A stretch of 31,267 nucleotides of DNA, taken from contig JAYMGJ010000590.1 of NCBI GenBank assembly GCA_037178675.1, forward strand, positions 1 through 31,267, read 5' to 3'. The position numbers and the translations under genes were made by a program. Under the pieces are notes generated by a model. It saw nothing but the letters and a program-made list of their open reading frames with translations, made no database searches and was not told the origin of the DNA. Shown piece by piece: positions 18,243 through 27,966 of this stretch; positions within the stretch are counted from its first letter, which is position 1; each line of letters begins with the position of its first letter. Source of the DNA: Scleroderma bovista (taxonomy: Eukaryota; Basidiomycota; Agaricomycetes; Boletales; Sclerodermataceae).

Positions 18243-18261
18243 TGCCTGCCTTTGGCAGGCA
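18243..18261. repeat. Perfect short hairpin
   Basis: TGCCTGCC, loop TTT, GGCAGGCA. It directly follows the 24-bp array. No U-tract follows, so I do not call a terminator. Confidence 0.6.
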
Positions 18262-19014
18262 CCAGCACTAGCTGCATCAGTAATCTAAAAAAACTCTATC
18301 TGTGACTTTTATGTACTTTCTGTACCTATTTCAGCATAGATAGTCAAATATGTATGAAAGGCACTGCAACTTTTTTGAGTAGGTCCTTCGTCTATCCAGA
18401 CCACTTTTTTGACTATCCATTACTTTCTTGACTGTCATATTTGTGGACATTCCTCAATTACTGCCTTTTCATCATTTCATTTGATCATACCACTTTGCAA
18501 ATAACCAATAGCTATATTGATGTACCATGGTAATTAACGAATATATAGAACTCACTATTGAATCATTGCCAGCACATAAAGGAAGCGATCCACAGCAACA
18601 TGTACTCACCAGCTTGTCCTCATGGTCAAATATGCCCGCAGTGTTGATAATTGAACCATGGTCACTCTCGAAAGAAGAGTATGCCTTTTGTTCACTGCTG
18701 CCTGGGAGATGAGCTGAGGGTCCACAGTGATGCAGCCAAGATGACTCACCAAGATGCATTGCAGTGTTTTTCAAGTGTATTTTGGAAAAGTCTTGTGAGA
18801 AATAACAAAACTTGAAGTAAAATGACTCAACCAAGCATGGGAGATGTGTGTTGGTGTCAGCATCAGTTCTATGGTGTTGTAGAGACTACATACCACTCAT
18901 TGCTTCAGCACTGTCATCTTGAGTTGTTGGGCTGCCCAAGCTTTGGATCCATCAAGAGAGTGGTGAATTCAGGAGTGAGGAAAAAGTTCAACATGCTGAG
19001 GTAATCACACACTC
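18262..19014. other. No gene recognised
   Basis: The 120-residue minus-strand frame (18834-18472) and the shorter plus-strand frames show no domain or splice-joined continuation that I could support. Confidence 0.5.
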
Positions 19015-19708
19015 TGTTACGACCATGTCCAACTCCGGATCTTATCCGGTTACTCCGGTCGCATTGCAGCCCCATAGCTCAACTCTGGTCGTTCTCAGTT
19101 ACTCCGGTCACGGTCGCACAGATAACCTTCCGCTAACTACGACCCTTGGTCTATACTCCATTCGCTCTTACTACACCTCGCCGTCTACCCTGCCTTGACG
19201 TGAGTTCTCCGTGAACTCGATATATCCTATACCTTGTAGCATTTTCACTGGACCTGATTTATTTTACCTGGTCCTGACTTTATTTTCACCAGACCAGACC
19301 TAGTCCTAACTCCGGTCATCCCTTGTCTGCTATTAGGTTGTTTACTTGTCACCGTATGTACTCGACCCTAGTTTCTACTTAGTACAAGTACCCTCTAGTT
19401 TACCTTGTAGACCTCAGTCTGAAATCAACTATAGTCACTACTCCTGTCCCTGTCTCTGTCTCTGTCTCCGTCATTGTCACCTTGACCGGAACCTATGCAA
19501 GGGATCAACGCACTTTGTCCTTGTCGTTGAATCCAAGTGGTCACCAACTCCAGCTGGACTATCCCTTGTCCAGCCCTCTGCCCTCCTCCTTCGTCCAGAC
19601 TTGACTGGACCCCCTACCGGAGTAGACCCAGACTTGACAGTATTTCAGACTCACACTTGTGTGGGTTCACTGTTCCATACCTCGTACGCAAACTAGTTTC
19701 TATCTCTT
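19015..19708 (+). repeat. Gypsy 5' LTR and leader
   Basis: It starts TGTTACGACCATG, with repeated CTCCGGTC motifs, TTTATTTT tracts (about 19255-19290) and a CTGTCT simple repeat near 19445-19475. It shares blocks with the 3481-4680 segment. The LTR's 3' end and the primer-binding site could not be fixed because the 3' LTR is missing. Confidence 0.65.
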
Positions 19709-21178
19709 ATGACCATGACTACGCGCTCTCGTGCTCGTACCACTGCAGCACTTGCTGAGAAAGCAGGTGCAGTAGACGACCTCCACCTATCCGCCGCCCA
19801 ACAAGCCCTGTCTAACTGCAGGCAACCTCTGGCTTCCATTAGCCAATTCTGGAGCTTTACAGCTCGCAACCCAGCAGTGTCTTTGACTCCGCGTCGAGAT
19901 GCTGCGTCCCAGAGCCTTCGTGGTTCTGTGGACTTTGGTCACCATGAATCCGTTTCTGGTGATCAATTCCCCTACTGTCGCGACCCCACTCTGGACTGTT
20001 GCGACCCCACTCTGGACCATCGTGAACCTGCCCGTCACCAGTGGTTTGGCCCCGAGGACGGACCCGGAGCTGATCCGGACGACCCCGGAGATGGCGACAA
20101 TGATGACGACAATGACGATGACGACTTCATCGACGCAACAGATGAGCTAGACCCTAGTCTAGCTGTTTTCCAAAATTTAGCTATCGCCGTCAACCGCCTC
20201 TCTCGTTCCTCCCGCCGGACCAACAACTCCTCATCCTCCCATGCCAAAGTCCGTGAACCAGATACCTTCGACGGCACGGATCCCAAAAAGCTCAGGACCT
20301 TCCTTGTCCAGTGTGAGCTATGTTTCCAGGATCGAGCCAAGGTGTTCCGCCTTGATAGGGCAAAGGTAACTTTCGCCCAGTCATACCTAAAAGGAATGAC
20401 GCTAGAATGGTTCGAACCAGACCTCCTCAACTCCGGTGATCCGGCTGACCATCCACACTGGATGGATAGCTGGGTCCACTTCATGGCTGAGCTGCAAAGC
20501 ACCTTTGGACCTCACAACCCCATCGCTGATGCTGAACATCAGCTCGAGCATCTCCAGATGAAGGATGCTCACCACGTTACACGGTATATAGTAGACTTCA
20601 ACCAACTCACCTCGCAGGTCCAGGACTACAGGGATGGCGCGCTCCACTGCCTGTTTTACTCCAGTCTCCTGGATCGTCTCAAGGATGAAATCGCTCGAGT
20701 CGGGAAACCCCTGACTCTGCATGGGTTGAGGGCTCTTTGCCAAGAGATCGACGTGCGCTATTGGGAGCGCAAAGACGAGATCTCTCGCATGACGAAGAGT
20801 CAGCCCACCTCATCCACAACCAAGTCCTCCAACTCCAGAGGCAACTCATCCAACTCCGGTCAGGAGAAATCCAAGACCGGAAACTCCCCCAGCTCCGCCA
20901 ACTCCTCTGGCTCGTCTAAAGCAACCAGCAACCAGTCCTCCTCCGGTTCCAGACCGGACTTAACCAACAAGCTTGGTAAGGACGGGAAGCTAACCGCAGA
21001 CGAGCGCAAACGGTGTCTGGACAACAACCTCTGCATGTTCTGCGGAGGCACCAGTCATTTCGCGGACAACTGTCCAAAGAAGACCAAAAAGGCCAAGGCT
21101 CGCACCGCGGCCATTGCTGCTGAGTCCGGTAAGACAGACTCCAACTCGGGTGCCAACTCCGAGTCAAAAAAAGAGTAA
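19709..21178 (+). CDS. gag: Gypsy Gag polyprotein
   Basis: An intact frame of 489 residues. It has a basic N-terminus (MTMTTRSRARTTAALAEKAG), then an acidic stretch rich in Asp (about 122-145). The Retrotrans_gag capsid region spans about 185-365 (FDGTDPKKLRTFLVQCEL; LKGMTLEWFEPDLL; YIVDFNQLTSQVQDY). A Ser/Asn-rich linker follows, then a CCHC zinc knuckle, CMFCGGTSHFADNC, near 445, that binds RNA. The stop TAA at 21176 comes just after an A7 slippery site, so Pol is expected as a Gag-Pol fusion. Length and order are normal for fungal chromoviruses. The gene has no visible defect. Confidence 0.92.
   Translation: MTMTTRSRARTTAALAEKAGAVDDLHLSAAQQALSNCRQPLASISQFWSFTARNPAVSLTPRRDAASQSLRGSVDFGHHESVSGDQFPYCRDPTLDCCDPTLDHREPARHQWFGPEDGPGADPDDPGDGDNDDDNDDDDFIDATDELDPSLAVFQNLAIAVNRLSRSSRRTNNSSSSHAKVREPDTFDGTDPKKLRTFLVQCELCFQDRAKVFRLDRAKVTFAQSYLKGMTLEWFEPDLLNSGDPADHPHWMDSWVHFMAELQSTFGPHNPIADAEHQLEHLQMKDAHHVTRYIVDFNQLTSQVQDYRDGALHCLFYSSLLDRLKDEIARVGKPLTLHGLRALCQEIDVRYWERKDEISRMTKSQPTSSTTKSSNSRGNSSNSGQEKSKTGNSPSSANSSGSSKATSNQSSSGSRPDLTNKLGKDGKLTADERKRCLDNNLCMFCGGTSHFADNCPKKTKKAKARTAAIAAESGKTDSNSGANSESKKE
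21166..21172 (+). promoter_or_regulatory. -1 programmed ribosomal frameshift heptamer
   Basis: A_AAA_AAA is in the gag frame (tcA AAA AAA GAG TAA), four bases before the gag stop. The pol frame is -1 to gag and open from here through 21253 onward, exactly as X_XXY_YYZ slippage requires. A GC-rich stretch follows at 21180-21215; I did not prove a pseudoknot. Confidence 0.7.
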
Positions 21179-23290
21179 GCAGCTCCCGGCCCTCCGCACA
21201 ACCGGCGAGCTGCGTTGACTCCGGAAGTGCACCCAAGGAGGCTCGCCTCAACGTGTCCGCTCTTTACGATCCTAACTCTCTTATGCCCCATGTTTTCCTC
21301 TTGTCTTACAATTTACCAGAACTCCGTGCGCTTGTGGACTCCGGTTCCATGCACTGCTTTGTAGATACCAAATATGCTCTCGGACACTCTCTCTCCACTT
21401 ACTCCATTCCCCCGATTGTACTCTGGCTTTTTGACGGTACCTCGAATTTTGTAATTACTCAAGCCATCGATCTATCAGTGAAATTCCCCGCATCCGGTGA
21501 TGTCACCCCTATGACCTTCTACCTCACTCCGTTAGACTCTGAATGCTCGATTGTCCTTGGACATAACTGGCTCACCCGCTACAATCCATTGATTGACTGG
21601 GTACTGAACAGTTTAACTTTCCGGACCCCTGCACCAAGTTTGCTAGCACCCCCGTCGACCCCCTCTCCGGTTCAGTCCGGTAACCCTGTCTCTGGCCTCT
21701 CTGGCCAATCTGACCCCGGCCTTGTGCCATCTGTTGACACTCCGGTTTGCACCCCTCTGCACATCTCTCTGATAAACGCAGCCGCATTCGTGCGTGCGTG
21801 CAAATTAGAGGGATCCACCAAATACCAACTTCAGCTGTGTCCTTCTGACACAGCAAAGGCTCGTTCTTCCTCCGCCTCTACTCCGCTGGACTTGGACATA
21901 GTTCCTCCGGAGTATCGCGATTATGCGGATGTGTTCAGTAAGGCAAAGGCCTCTGAACTTCCCCCACATCGCGAGTACGATCTAAAGATTGACCTTGAAG
22001 AAGGTACCTCTCCACCTTTGGGAACTCTCTACTCACTGTCTCCGGTCGAGCTCTCCACTCTCCGGACTTTCATTGACGAGAATCTAAATACAGGTTTCAT
22101 CCATCCTACCGCTTCCTCCCACGCTGCTCCGGTCCTCTTCGTAAAGAAGAAGGACGGCTCACTCCGCCTCTGTGTTGACTTCCGAGGCCTTAACAAAATT
22201 ACCAAAAAGGATCGCTACCCACTCCCCCTTATCTCTGACCTACTAGACTCCCCTAGCCGTGCTAAGATCTACTCAAAGATCGACCTCCGGCATGCGTACC
22301 ATCTAGTCCGGATTGCTCCGGGCGATGAATGGAAGACCGCCTTCCGTACACGCTATGGGTCTTACGAGTGGTTGGTAATGCCCTTTGGCCTCACTAACGC
22401 CCCTGCAGCCTTCCAGCGCTTTGTCAACACCATCTTCGCTGACATGCTGGACGTCTGCGTCATCGTGTACCTCGACGACATCCTTATTTACTCTGAGGAT
22501 ATGGAGTCCCACCAGCAGCACATCCAGGAAGTGCTCCGCCGTCTCCGGTTGCATGGCCTCTTCGCCAAACCGGAGAAATGTGAGTTTCAGTCGGACTCGG
22601 TAGAGTATCTTGGCTATCGCCTCTCCCCTGACGGTCTATCTATGTCTCCAGACAAGATCCAGACCATCTCCGACTGGCCTGAACCTCAAAAGGTAAAGCA
22701 CATCCAGTCCTTCCTAGGCTTTGCCAACTTCTACCGCCGGTTTATATTCAACTACTCGGACATCATGGTCCCTCTCACCCAGCTCACCCGGAAAGACGCT
22801 CCTTGGAACTTCTCCGAGGACTGTCGACGCTCCTTCAATGCTCTCAAGCATGCCTTCACCACTGCGCCCATCCTCACCCACTTCATTCTGGATACTCCTA
22901 TTATTGTGGAAACTGATGCCTCCGACTACGCTGTCGCTGGCATCTTGTCTATCACCTGCGCTGACGGAGAGATTCATCCAGTCGCGTACTACTCCCGGAC
23001 TTTGACCGCTCCAGAGTTGAACTATGACACCCACGATAAAGAACTCCTTGCCATCTTCGAGGCATTCCGGAACTGGTGTCACTACCTTGAAGGCTCTGCC
23101 TCTCCTATAGACATCGTCATGGACCACAAGAATCTTGAGTACTTCTCAACTTCAAAAGTACTCTCCTGCCGGCAAGCCCGGTGGTCCGAGTTTTTATCAC
23201 AGTTTAATCTTGTCATTCGCTTCCGCCCTGGTAAGCTCGGTGCCAAGCCTGATGCTCTCACTAGACGATGGGACGTCTACCCCAAAGAGG
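21173..23290 (+). pseudogene. pol: Gypsy Pol N-terminal part: protease, reverse transcriptase, RNase H
   Basis: The frame is entered by -1 shift from gag. The protease active site DSGS is at 21337 (RALVDSGSMHCFVD). RT shows LCVDFRGLNKITKKDRYPLP, MPFGLTNAPAAFQRFVN and the catalytic YLDD at 22468-22479. RNase H shows ETDASDYAVAG, YDTHDKELLAIFEAF and MDHKNLEYF. Near 23287-23292 the frame is lost: the expected continuation lies in the -1 frame after a G run that appears one G short. The open frame then ends at 23382 with unrelated residues. All catalytic residues upstream look intact, so this part could still yield PR and RT. Confidence 0.9.
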
Positions 23291-24101
23291 GGATAGTGGC
23301 TACGCCTGGGTCAACCCCCAAAACCTTAGGCCAGTGTTCACTCAAGAACAACTCTCTAACTCTCTTCGCGCTACTTACCTAGAGTTTCCGGTTCTCCGTG
23401 CAGCCGCAATCATGGACATGGAAACACTCCATAGCGACATCCTGTCCGCACTACCCTCTGATCCCATTGCCCAGGTCCACCTCGCAGATCCACCGGACTC
23501 TCGCTGGTCCACCGACAAGGCTGGATTCCTTCGACTAGACGGTCATATATACGTACCGGACTTGGATGACCTCCATCTCCGGGTTCTCCAGTATCGACAC
23601 GATCACCCACTCGCTGGTCACTTTGGGCAAAACCGGACTCTAGAACTAATCCGGCGTGAGTATACTTGGCCTGGTCTCAGGACCTTCGTCAAAGACTACG
23701 TCCGGTCCTGTACCTCCTGTGCAAGAGCTAAGACACCGCGCCATAGACCCTACGGACTGCTGAAACAGCTCCCCATACCGGAGAAGCCATGGAACTCCAT
23801 CTCGATGGATTTCATCAAGCAACTCCCCTCATCTACTGGCTTCACAGCCATCCTGGTCGTGGTAGACCGGCTTTCTAAACAAGCCATTTTCATCCCTACC
23901 CACGACACCATCACTAGCCCAGAGCTCGCAAAGCTCTTCTTACTTCACGTGTTCTCCAAGCACGGTGTTCCTGCCCATGTCACTTCGGATCACAGTACAG
24001 AATTCGTCTCACACTTCTTCCGGTCACTCGGAAAGGCTCTTGACATGCGCCTCCACTTCACCTTTGGTTACCACCCGGAGGGCGATGGCCAGACAGAGCG
24101 G

Positions 24102-26143
24102 TGTGAGTCAAAGTGTGGATTTGGGTCGGAGTAATAACCCAAACACAACACCAACAAAGGACTACGAAAATGTGCAAGTGGTGGTTTACCTCCGCGGTGT
24201 CCAGAGAGGATATGCTGAGGAGGGGGAAAGGGGATCTACACCAACAGGGTGATGCAGACGGTGATGCAGGATACTCCTGGGGTACAGGAGTAATAGAAGA
24301 CGAAGGGGATAGGGGTCTGTACTCTTCCTAAAGCCTAGGAAGTGTCAAAGCAGGGATTGGGTAGACTGAGACTGAAACAGCGATACTACACCTAGAGATT
24401 GGTGCAGCAAAGGGGCAGGGATGCCTCTGATGTCCAGAGGCAAGGAAGATTGACTGGTATGAAGCAATATTGAGCCTTTAGACCTTCACTGAAGCCTACA
24501 AGGACTCAAAGACTGAAGGGATACTGACTGAGAGAGTCTGAGAGAGGGATAATTTCGTGCAATTGGGTCCTCTATCACTGGGCTGAGCCCAGGGGTTTAA
24601 ATACATGGGGGGGCACAGCATTAAAGTACAAAAAGAGAAGGGAGTAAGCAGAATTTGTCAAGGATTGGTAAGGGATTGGTAAGAGCTTTGTAAGGGGTTT
24701 GTAAGCGATCAGTAAGCAAGGGATAAGCAGGAATGAGTAAGCATAGGAAGCATGAATAAGCTGCTGAGTAAAGGAATGAGTAAGCTGCATGACAAGATTG
24801 ATTGGTAAGGGAGTGAGTCATCAGCTGAGTAATATACCAAAAATGCGAAAGGGATAGAGTAATACTGATGACAAGAGAGCATCAGTAAGCAAGGGATGAG
24901 TCACTGCACAGCAGAAGGAGTCATTGATGCACAGCCTAAGAAGTTTGATGGGGGGGCTGTGTACCATCAGGAATTTGATGGGACAACAATGGGGAAGATC
25001 TGGGATTAATAGGGGGATTGATCCGAGACAAAACAGCCACAAGAAGGGTACCAGGGGTCCAGAGGTCTTTTTGGGGGGTCAGCATACACTAAAGTATAGT
25101 GCATGTGTTCTAGCGCCGCTGAAGCGCAACCATGGGCTCCCTTGACGAGCTCTCTTCTGGGAAAGAACGAGAGAGGGTTCTTCTTCCTAATAGCACTATA
25201 AAGTGGGGGGAATAACTGTCATGGTGCTGGGGGACGTCGTCTGAAAGTAGGGAAGCGGATAGAGTATTGAATTCGACGCATCCAGGGAAGTGAGACGAAC
25301 GACAGAGGAAGATGGACATGGCAAGTATCTGGGAGGAAGGGACCATAGGCTGAGGGCTCAGGGGACACAGAGACGACCAGAGAAGACTTCTCAAGCTTGA
25401 CAATAGACCTAAGATGACCAAAGTACGTCCTTGACGCAGGACTGACGAGGAGAACGCGCTGACCGAGAACGAGAGGGACTGAGGGAGCAGGCTGGGAAGA
25501 TATGTGCCAGGCAGTGCACGGGAACTCTGGGAGAGGCTGTCCTAAGAGCAGGACATAGTGGAGATCTGCAGCAATAGCGGAGAAATGATCCAGAGAAAAT
25601 ACGGACTCCATAGTGAGCGATGAAGCGAACGTCTGGATTGCGGGGGGAATATCTCCGTGGGAAATGAACGGATTTGCGTCGGAACTTGACAGGCAGATAG
25701 ACCACGCTCTAGGCTTTCTGACGGTATAGTCACGTGCCTGATAGCTTCAGAAACGACAGAGCTATTCAAAATATTGGAATGCCGGCACTGGGCGCCTAAA
25801 AATGACATTTGGGCGCTAAAAATCATTTCTTCTCTTTCTCCTTCGTTTCTCCATCAATTCTTCGGCTTCTTTGATCGTTCTGGTATGGGAGTTGGACTGC
25901 AGACGTGTGCATTCCTTTCTCATACCACAATTGACATTATTCCTTCAGTTTCTTCTGCTTCTTGGCGGTTCTCGTGCGATAGATGACTGTCTGCATTGGC
26001 ATTCATCTCTCGCATCAGGATAGTCGTCTTGTGCGATAGATGGCTACAATGAGGGTCCATCATGCTTATCCTTCACATAAGGATCATTCGATATAGGCGT
26101 TATCTTCCATGTTCACTGTACCAAACCTGTTTGGTGCGTGACA
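24102..26143 (-). mobile_element. 2.0-kb solo-LTR-like element, copy B, inside gypsy integrase
   Basis: On the plus strand it begins TGTGAGTCAAAG and ends GGTGCGTGACA. A GCGG target duplication lies at 24098-24101 and 26144-26147. It is inverted relative to copy A and nearly identical except for a replaced block around 24430-24500. The minus-strand TATA-like TATTTAAA lies near 24597-24604. Its insertion between intact integrase codons fixes both ends to the base. Confidence 0.85.
25219..25611 (-). CDS. Conserved ORF inside the long LTR, function unknown (copy B)
   Basis: The 130-residue frame is identical in protein sequence to that in copy A. Same comments on coding status. Confidence 0.35.
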   Translation of the reverse strand: MESVFSLDHFSAIAADLHYVLLLGQPLPEFPCTAWHISSQPAPSVPLVLGQRVLLVSPASRTYFGHLRSIVKLEKSSLVVSVSPEPSAYGPFLPDTCHVHLPLSFVSLPWMRRIQYSIRFPTFRRRPPAP

Positions 26144-26936
26144 GCGGTCTAACCAGACACTGGAACAGTACCTCCGGATCTACTGCAACTACCAGCAGGA
26201 CAACTGGGCAGACCTACTCCCTCTGGCGGAGTTCGCTTACAACAATGCACCTAGTGCTACCACCAGAGTCTCTCTGTTCTTCGCTAACAAGGGCTACCAC
26301 CCTAACATTTCTGTCTACCCAGAATGTGATATGACCTCTGCACGGGCTCGTGACTACGCAGTCGACCTCGAGTCACTGCATCAATACCTTTGTGAAGAAA
26401 TGGCTAACGCACAACTCCACTACCAAGGTCTGGCTGATGCCAAACGTGCTCCGGCACCGGACTTCAAAGTAGGTGATCAAGTATACGTTAAAGCCAAATA
26501 CTTCCGGTCAACTCAACCATCCAAAAAACTATTGGAGAAGAACCTTGGGCCCTATACCATTATAGCCCAAGTAGGCTCACTCTCCTTTACCCTCCGTCTT
26601 CCAGATTCCATGCGCGCAGTTCACCCTGTCTTCCACGTCTCCCAACTCGAACCGGCCATTCCCAATACCATACCGGACCAGATACAACCTCCTCCGCCAC
26701 TGGTTGAAGTAGATGGTGAACCAGAGTTTGAGATCTCTGAAATCCTCAACTCCAAGGTTGACCGTCGACGCAAATCGTGCAAGTTGCTCTACTTGGTACG
26801 ATGGTCCAGTTACGAGGGAACTGACAAAGAAATGTCATGGCTACTTGCCACCGAACTTGGCAACACAACGGAACTCTTAGAAAATTATCATGTCCGGTAC
26901 CCAGACAAATCTGGACCACTAGCGTCCATGTAGTAT

Positions 26937-27108
26937 TACTCTCGCCCTCTGTTTCCCTTATCTGTCTCTCCTCCCTGTTTCACTCTCAATCTCTCCTATC
27001 AGTCTCAAACTTAATATCACTCACTCTGTCTCTCAGTCCAGTTTCCTCTTATAAAAACAAAAGTAAAACTATTTTACATTCTATTTTACAAGGTCCGGAC
27101 TGGACCAC
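26937..27108. other. Pyrimidine-rich 3' non-coding tail of the gypsy element
   Basis: TCTCTC-rich sequence after the pol stop, then an A-rich patch (ATAAAAACAAAAGTAAAAC, about 27051-27069). No LTR start recognised. Confidence 0.5.
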
Positions 27109-27612
27109 TTACTCCGGCACAGCACTGGCAGGGTTCTCCTGCTCCTCATGGAGCCCCTGGACTTCTTGTTCGACCTCCTCCGGGTCGACTTCCACCTCGC
27201 TATCCTCTGACTCCTCGTCTTCGTCCCAGGGCGCCATGAAGAATCGGCACTCCTCAAGAAAGGTCTCGAGGCCAGCCGTCAGCCGCTCGTTTCCTTTGGC
27301 CACAGAGCGGGTGGCATCTGCTACCCGGCGCATCTGTCCGGTCATCTCTTCCACCGCTCCGGTCAGCCTGTCCAGCCGCTCTAGGAATGGTCCAGGGTCG
27401 AACCCGGACCATTGCCCAGATGGCCCCGGTACCTCAACGATGTCGTCGTCGTCATTGACCACCTTCGCAACCGTCTTCTTCTTTTTCCGCTTCTCCCCTC
27501 CTCGCGGTGACATTGCGACCTCCTTCGCCTTGCCCTTCCCTTTGTCCACTACCGGACCTGGACCTCCCACCTCCGGCCACTCGCACCGCTCCTTGAGCCC
27601 GGCGCACTTCAT
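27109..27612 (-). CDS. Acidic coiled-coil ORF antisense to the gypsy tail
   Basis: 167 residues from the ATG at 27612. The N-terminal MKCAGLKERCEWPEVG looks like the second half of the Cys-rich cluster found in many agaricomycete transposon-linked hypothetical proteins; the first half is missing. Basic patches follow (DKGKGKAKE; GGEKRKKKKTVAK). Then come an acidic DDDDIVEVPG, a likely coiled coil (FLERLDRLTGAVEEMTGQMR...) and a strongly acidic C-terminus (DEDEESEDSEVEVDPEEVEQE). Function unknown. The ORF begins only 9 bases from a copia LTR fragment that ends at the LTR splice donor, so that LTR could drive it. It may be an antisense accessory ORF of the gypsy family with its first exon lost. 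Confidence 0.6.
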   Translation of the reverse strand: MKCAGLKERCEWPEVGGPGPVVDKGKGKAKEVAMSPRGGEKRKKKKTVAKVVNDDDDIVEVPGPSGQWSGFDPGPFLERLDRLTGAVEEMTGQMRRVADATRSVAKGNERLTAGLETFLEECRFFMAPWDEDEESEDSEVEVDPEEVEQEVQGLHEEQENPASAVPE

Positions 27613-27620
27613 GCACACAC

Positions 27621-27860
27621 CTGTTGGGTGGAGTGCACAACCAGAGATGGTAGCGGTAGCTGGTTAAGAGCTGTTATATTATATAAGCGATGAACACTGT
27701 TTATATACAACAAACATTGTGATGCATGACTGTGACGCATGATGTGTGACATGTAACATCTACTCTAAAGAGGACTATTACTAAGTCTACACTAATATGG
27801 GTCACAGTCTTGTGCACACTTCATCCATGGTTTACACCGGGTGCACGTGCGACTTCAACA
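27621..27860 (-). repeat. Copia LTR fragment (positions 1-240 of 288), TATA intact
   Basis: The reverse complement matches 954-1193 of the 5' LTR without gaps. It includes TATATAAACAG but stops exactly at CAACAG, where the full LTR has CAACAG/GTGAGT. Many CpG sites of the other LTRs are TpG or CpA here. At 27861 it abuts kinase-gene sequence, probably having removed that gene's first exons. Confidence 0.88.
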
Positions 27861-27966
27861 ACCAAGCCTAACTGGAATGTATGTTTTCTTGTTGGTGGAC
27901 ATGCTTGGTCCGACCATGCCCATTTTTACTGTGATCTCTGTAATCTTTTCTTCTTTTCTTGTGAAG

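Larger units (their letters stand above)
23290..26933 (+). pseudogene. pol: Gypsy integrase and chromodomain, split by a 2-kb LTR insertion
   Basis: Coding parts are 23290-24101 and 26148-26933. The first part has the integrase zinc finger (HDHPLAGHFG with CTSCARAK) and the core start SMDFIKQLP, then TSDHSTEFVSHF and GYHPEGDGQTER at the insertion point. The second part resumes with SNQTLEQYLR and LPLAEFAYNNA. The GPY/F-type region (KNLGPYTIIAQVGSLSFTLRLP) follows, then a chromodomain (FEISEILNSK to YLVRWSSYEGTDKEMSWL, about 26729-26840), thought to guide insertion to heterochromatin. The codons join exactly once the insertion and one 4-bp GCGG copy are removed. The usual DRGSEF is DHSTEF here. 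Confidence 0.9.
19015..27108 (+). mobile_element. Ty3/gypsy chromovirus, interrupted by a long-LTR insertion
   Basis: The order is leader/LTR (TGTTACGACC at 19015), gag, then pol with protease, RT, RNase H, integrase and a C-terminal chromodomain, the Metaviridae (chromovirus) order. Copy B of the long LTR (24102-26143) sits within integrase. Pol also carries a one-base frameshift near 23290. No 3' LTR was found: after the pol stop at 26933 there are about 170 bp of pyrimidine-rich sequence, then the antisense ORF and a copia LTR fragment. The right boundary given is approximate. Confidence 0.88.

Noticed and set aside
18243..18261. Hairpin as a transcription terminator
   Set aside because: No T-tract follows and the context is eukaryotic.
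18472..18834. 120-residue minus-strand ORF
   Set aside because: No recognised motif, no copy elsewhere in the window, and composition like surrounding non-coding sequence.
26837..27667. 276-residue plus-strand ORF, Ser/Thr-rich
   Set aside because: It is the shadow of the chromodomain end and of the antisense acidic ORF; its Ser-rich bias comes from reading the Asp/Glu-rich strand backwards.
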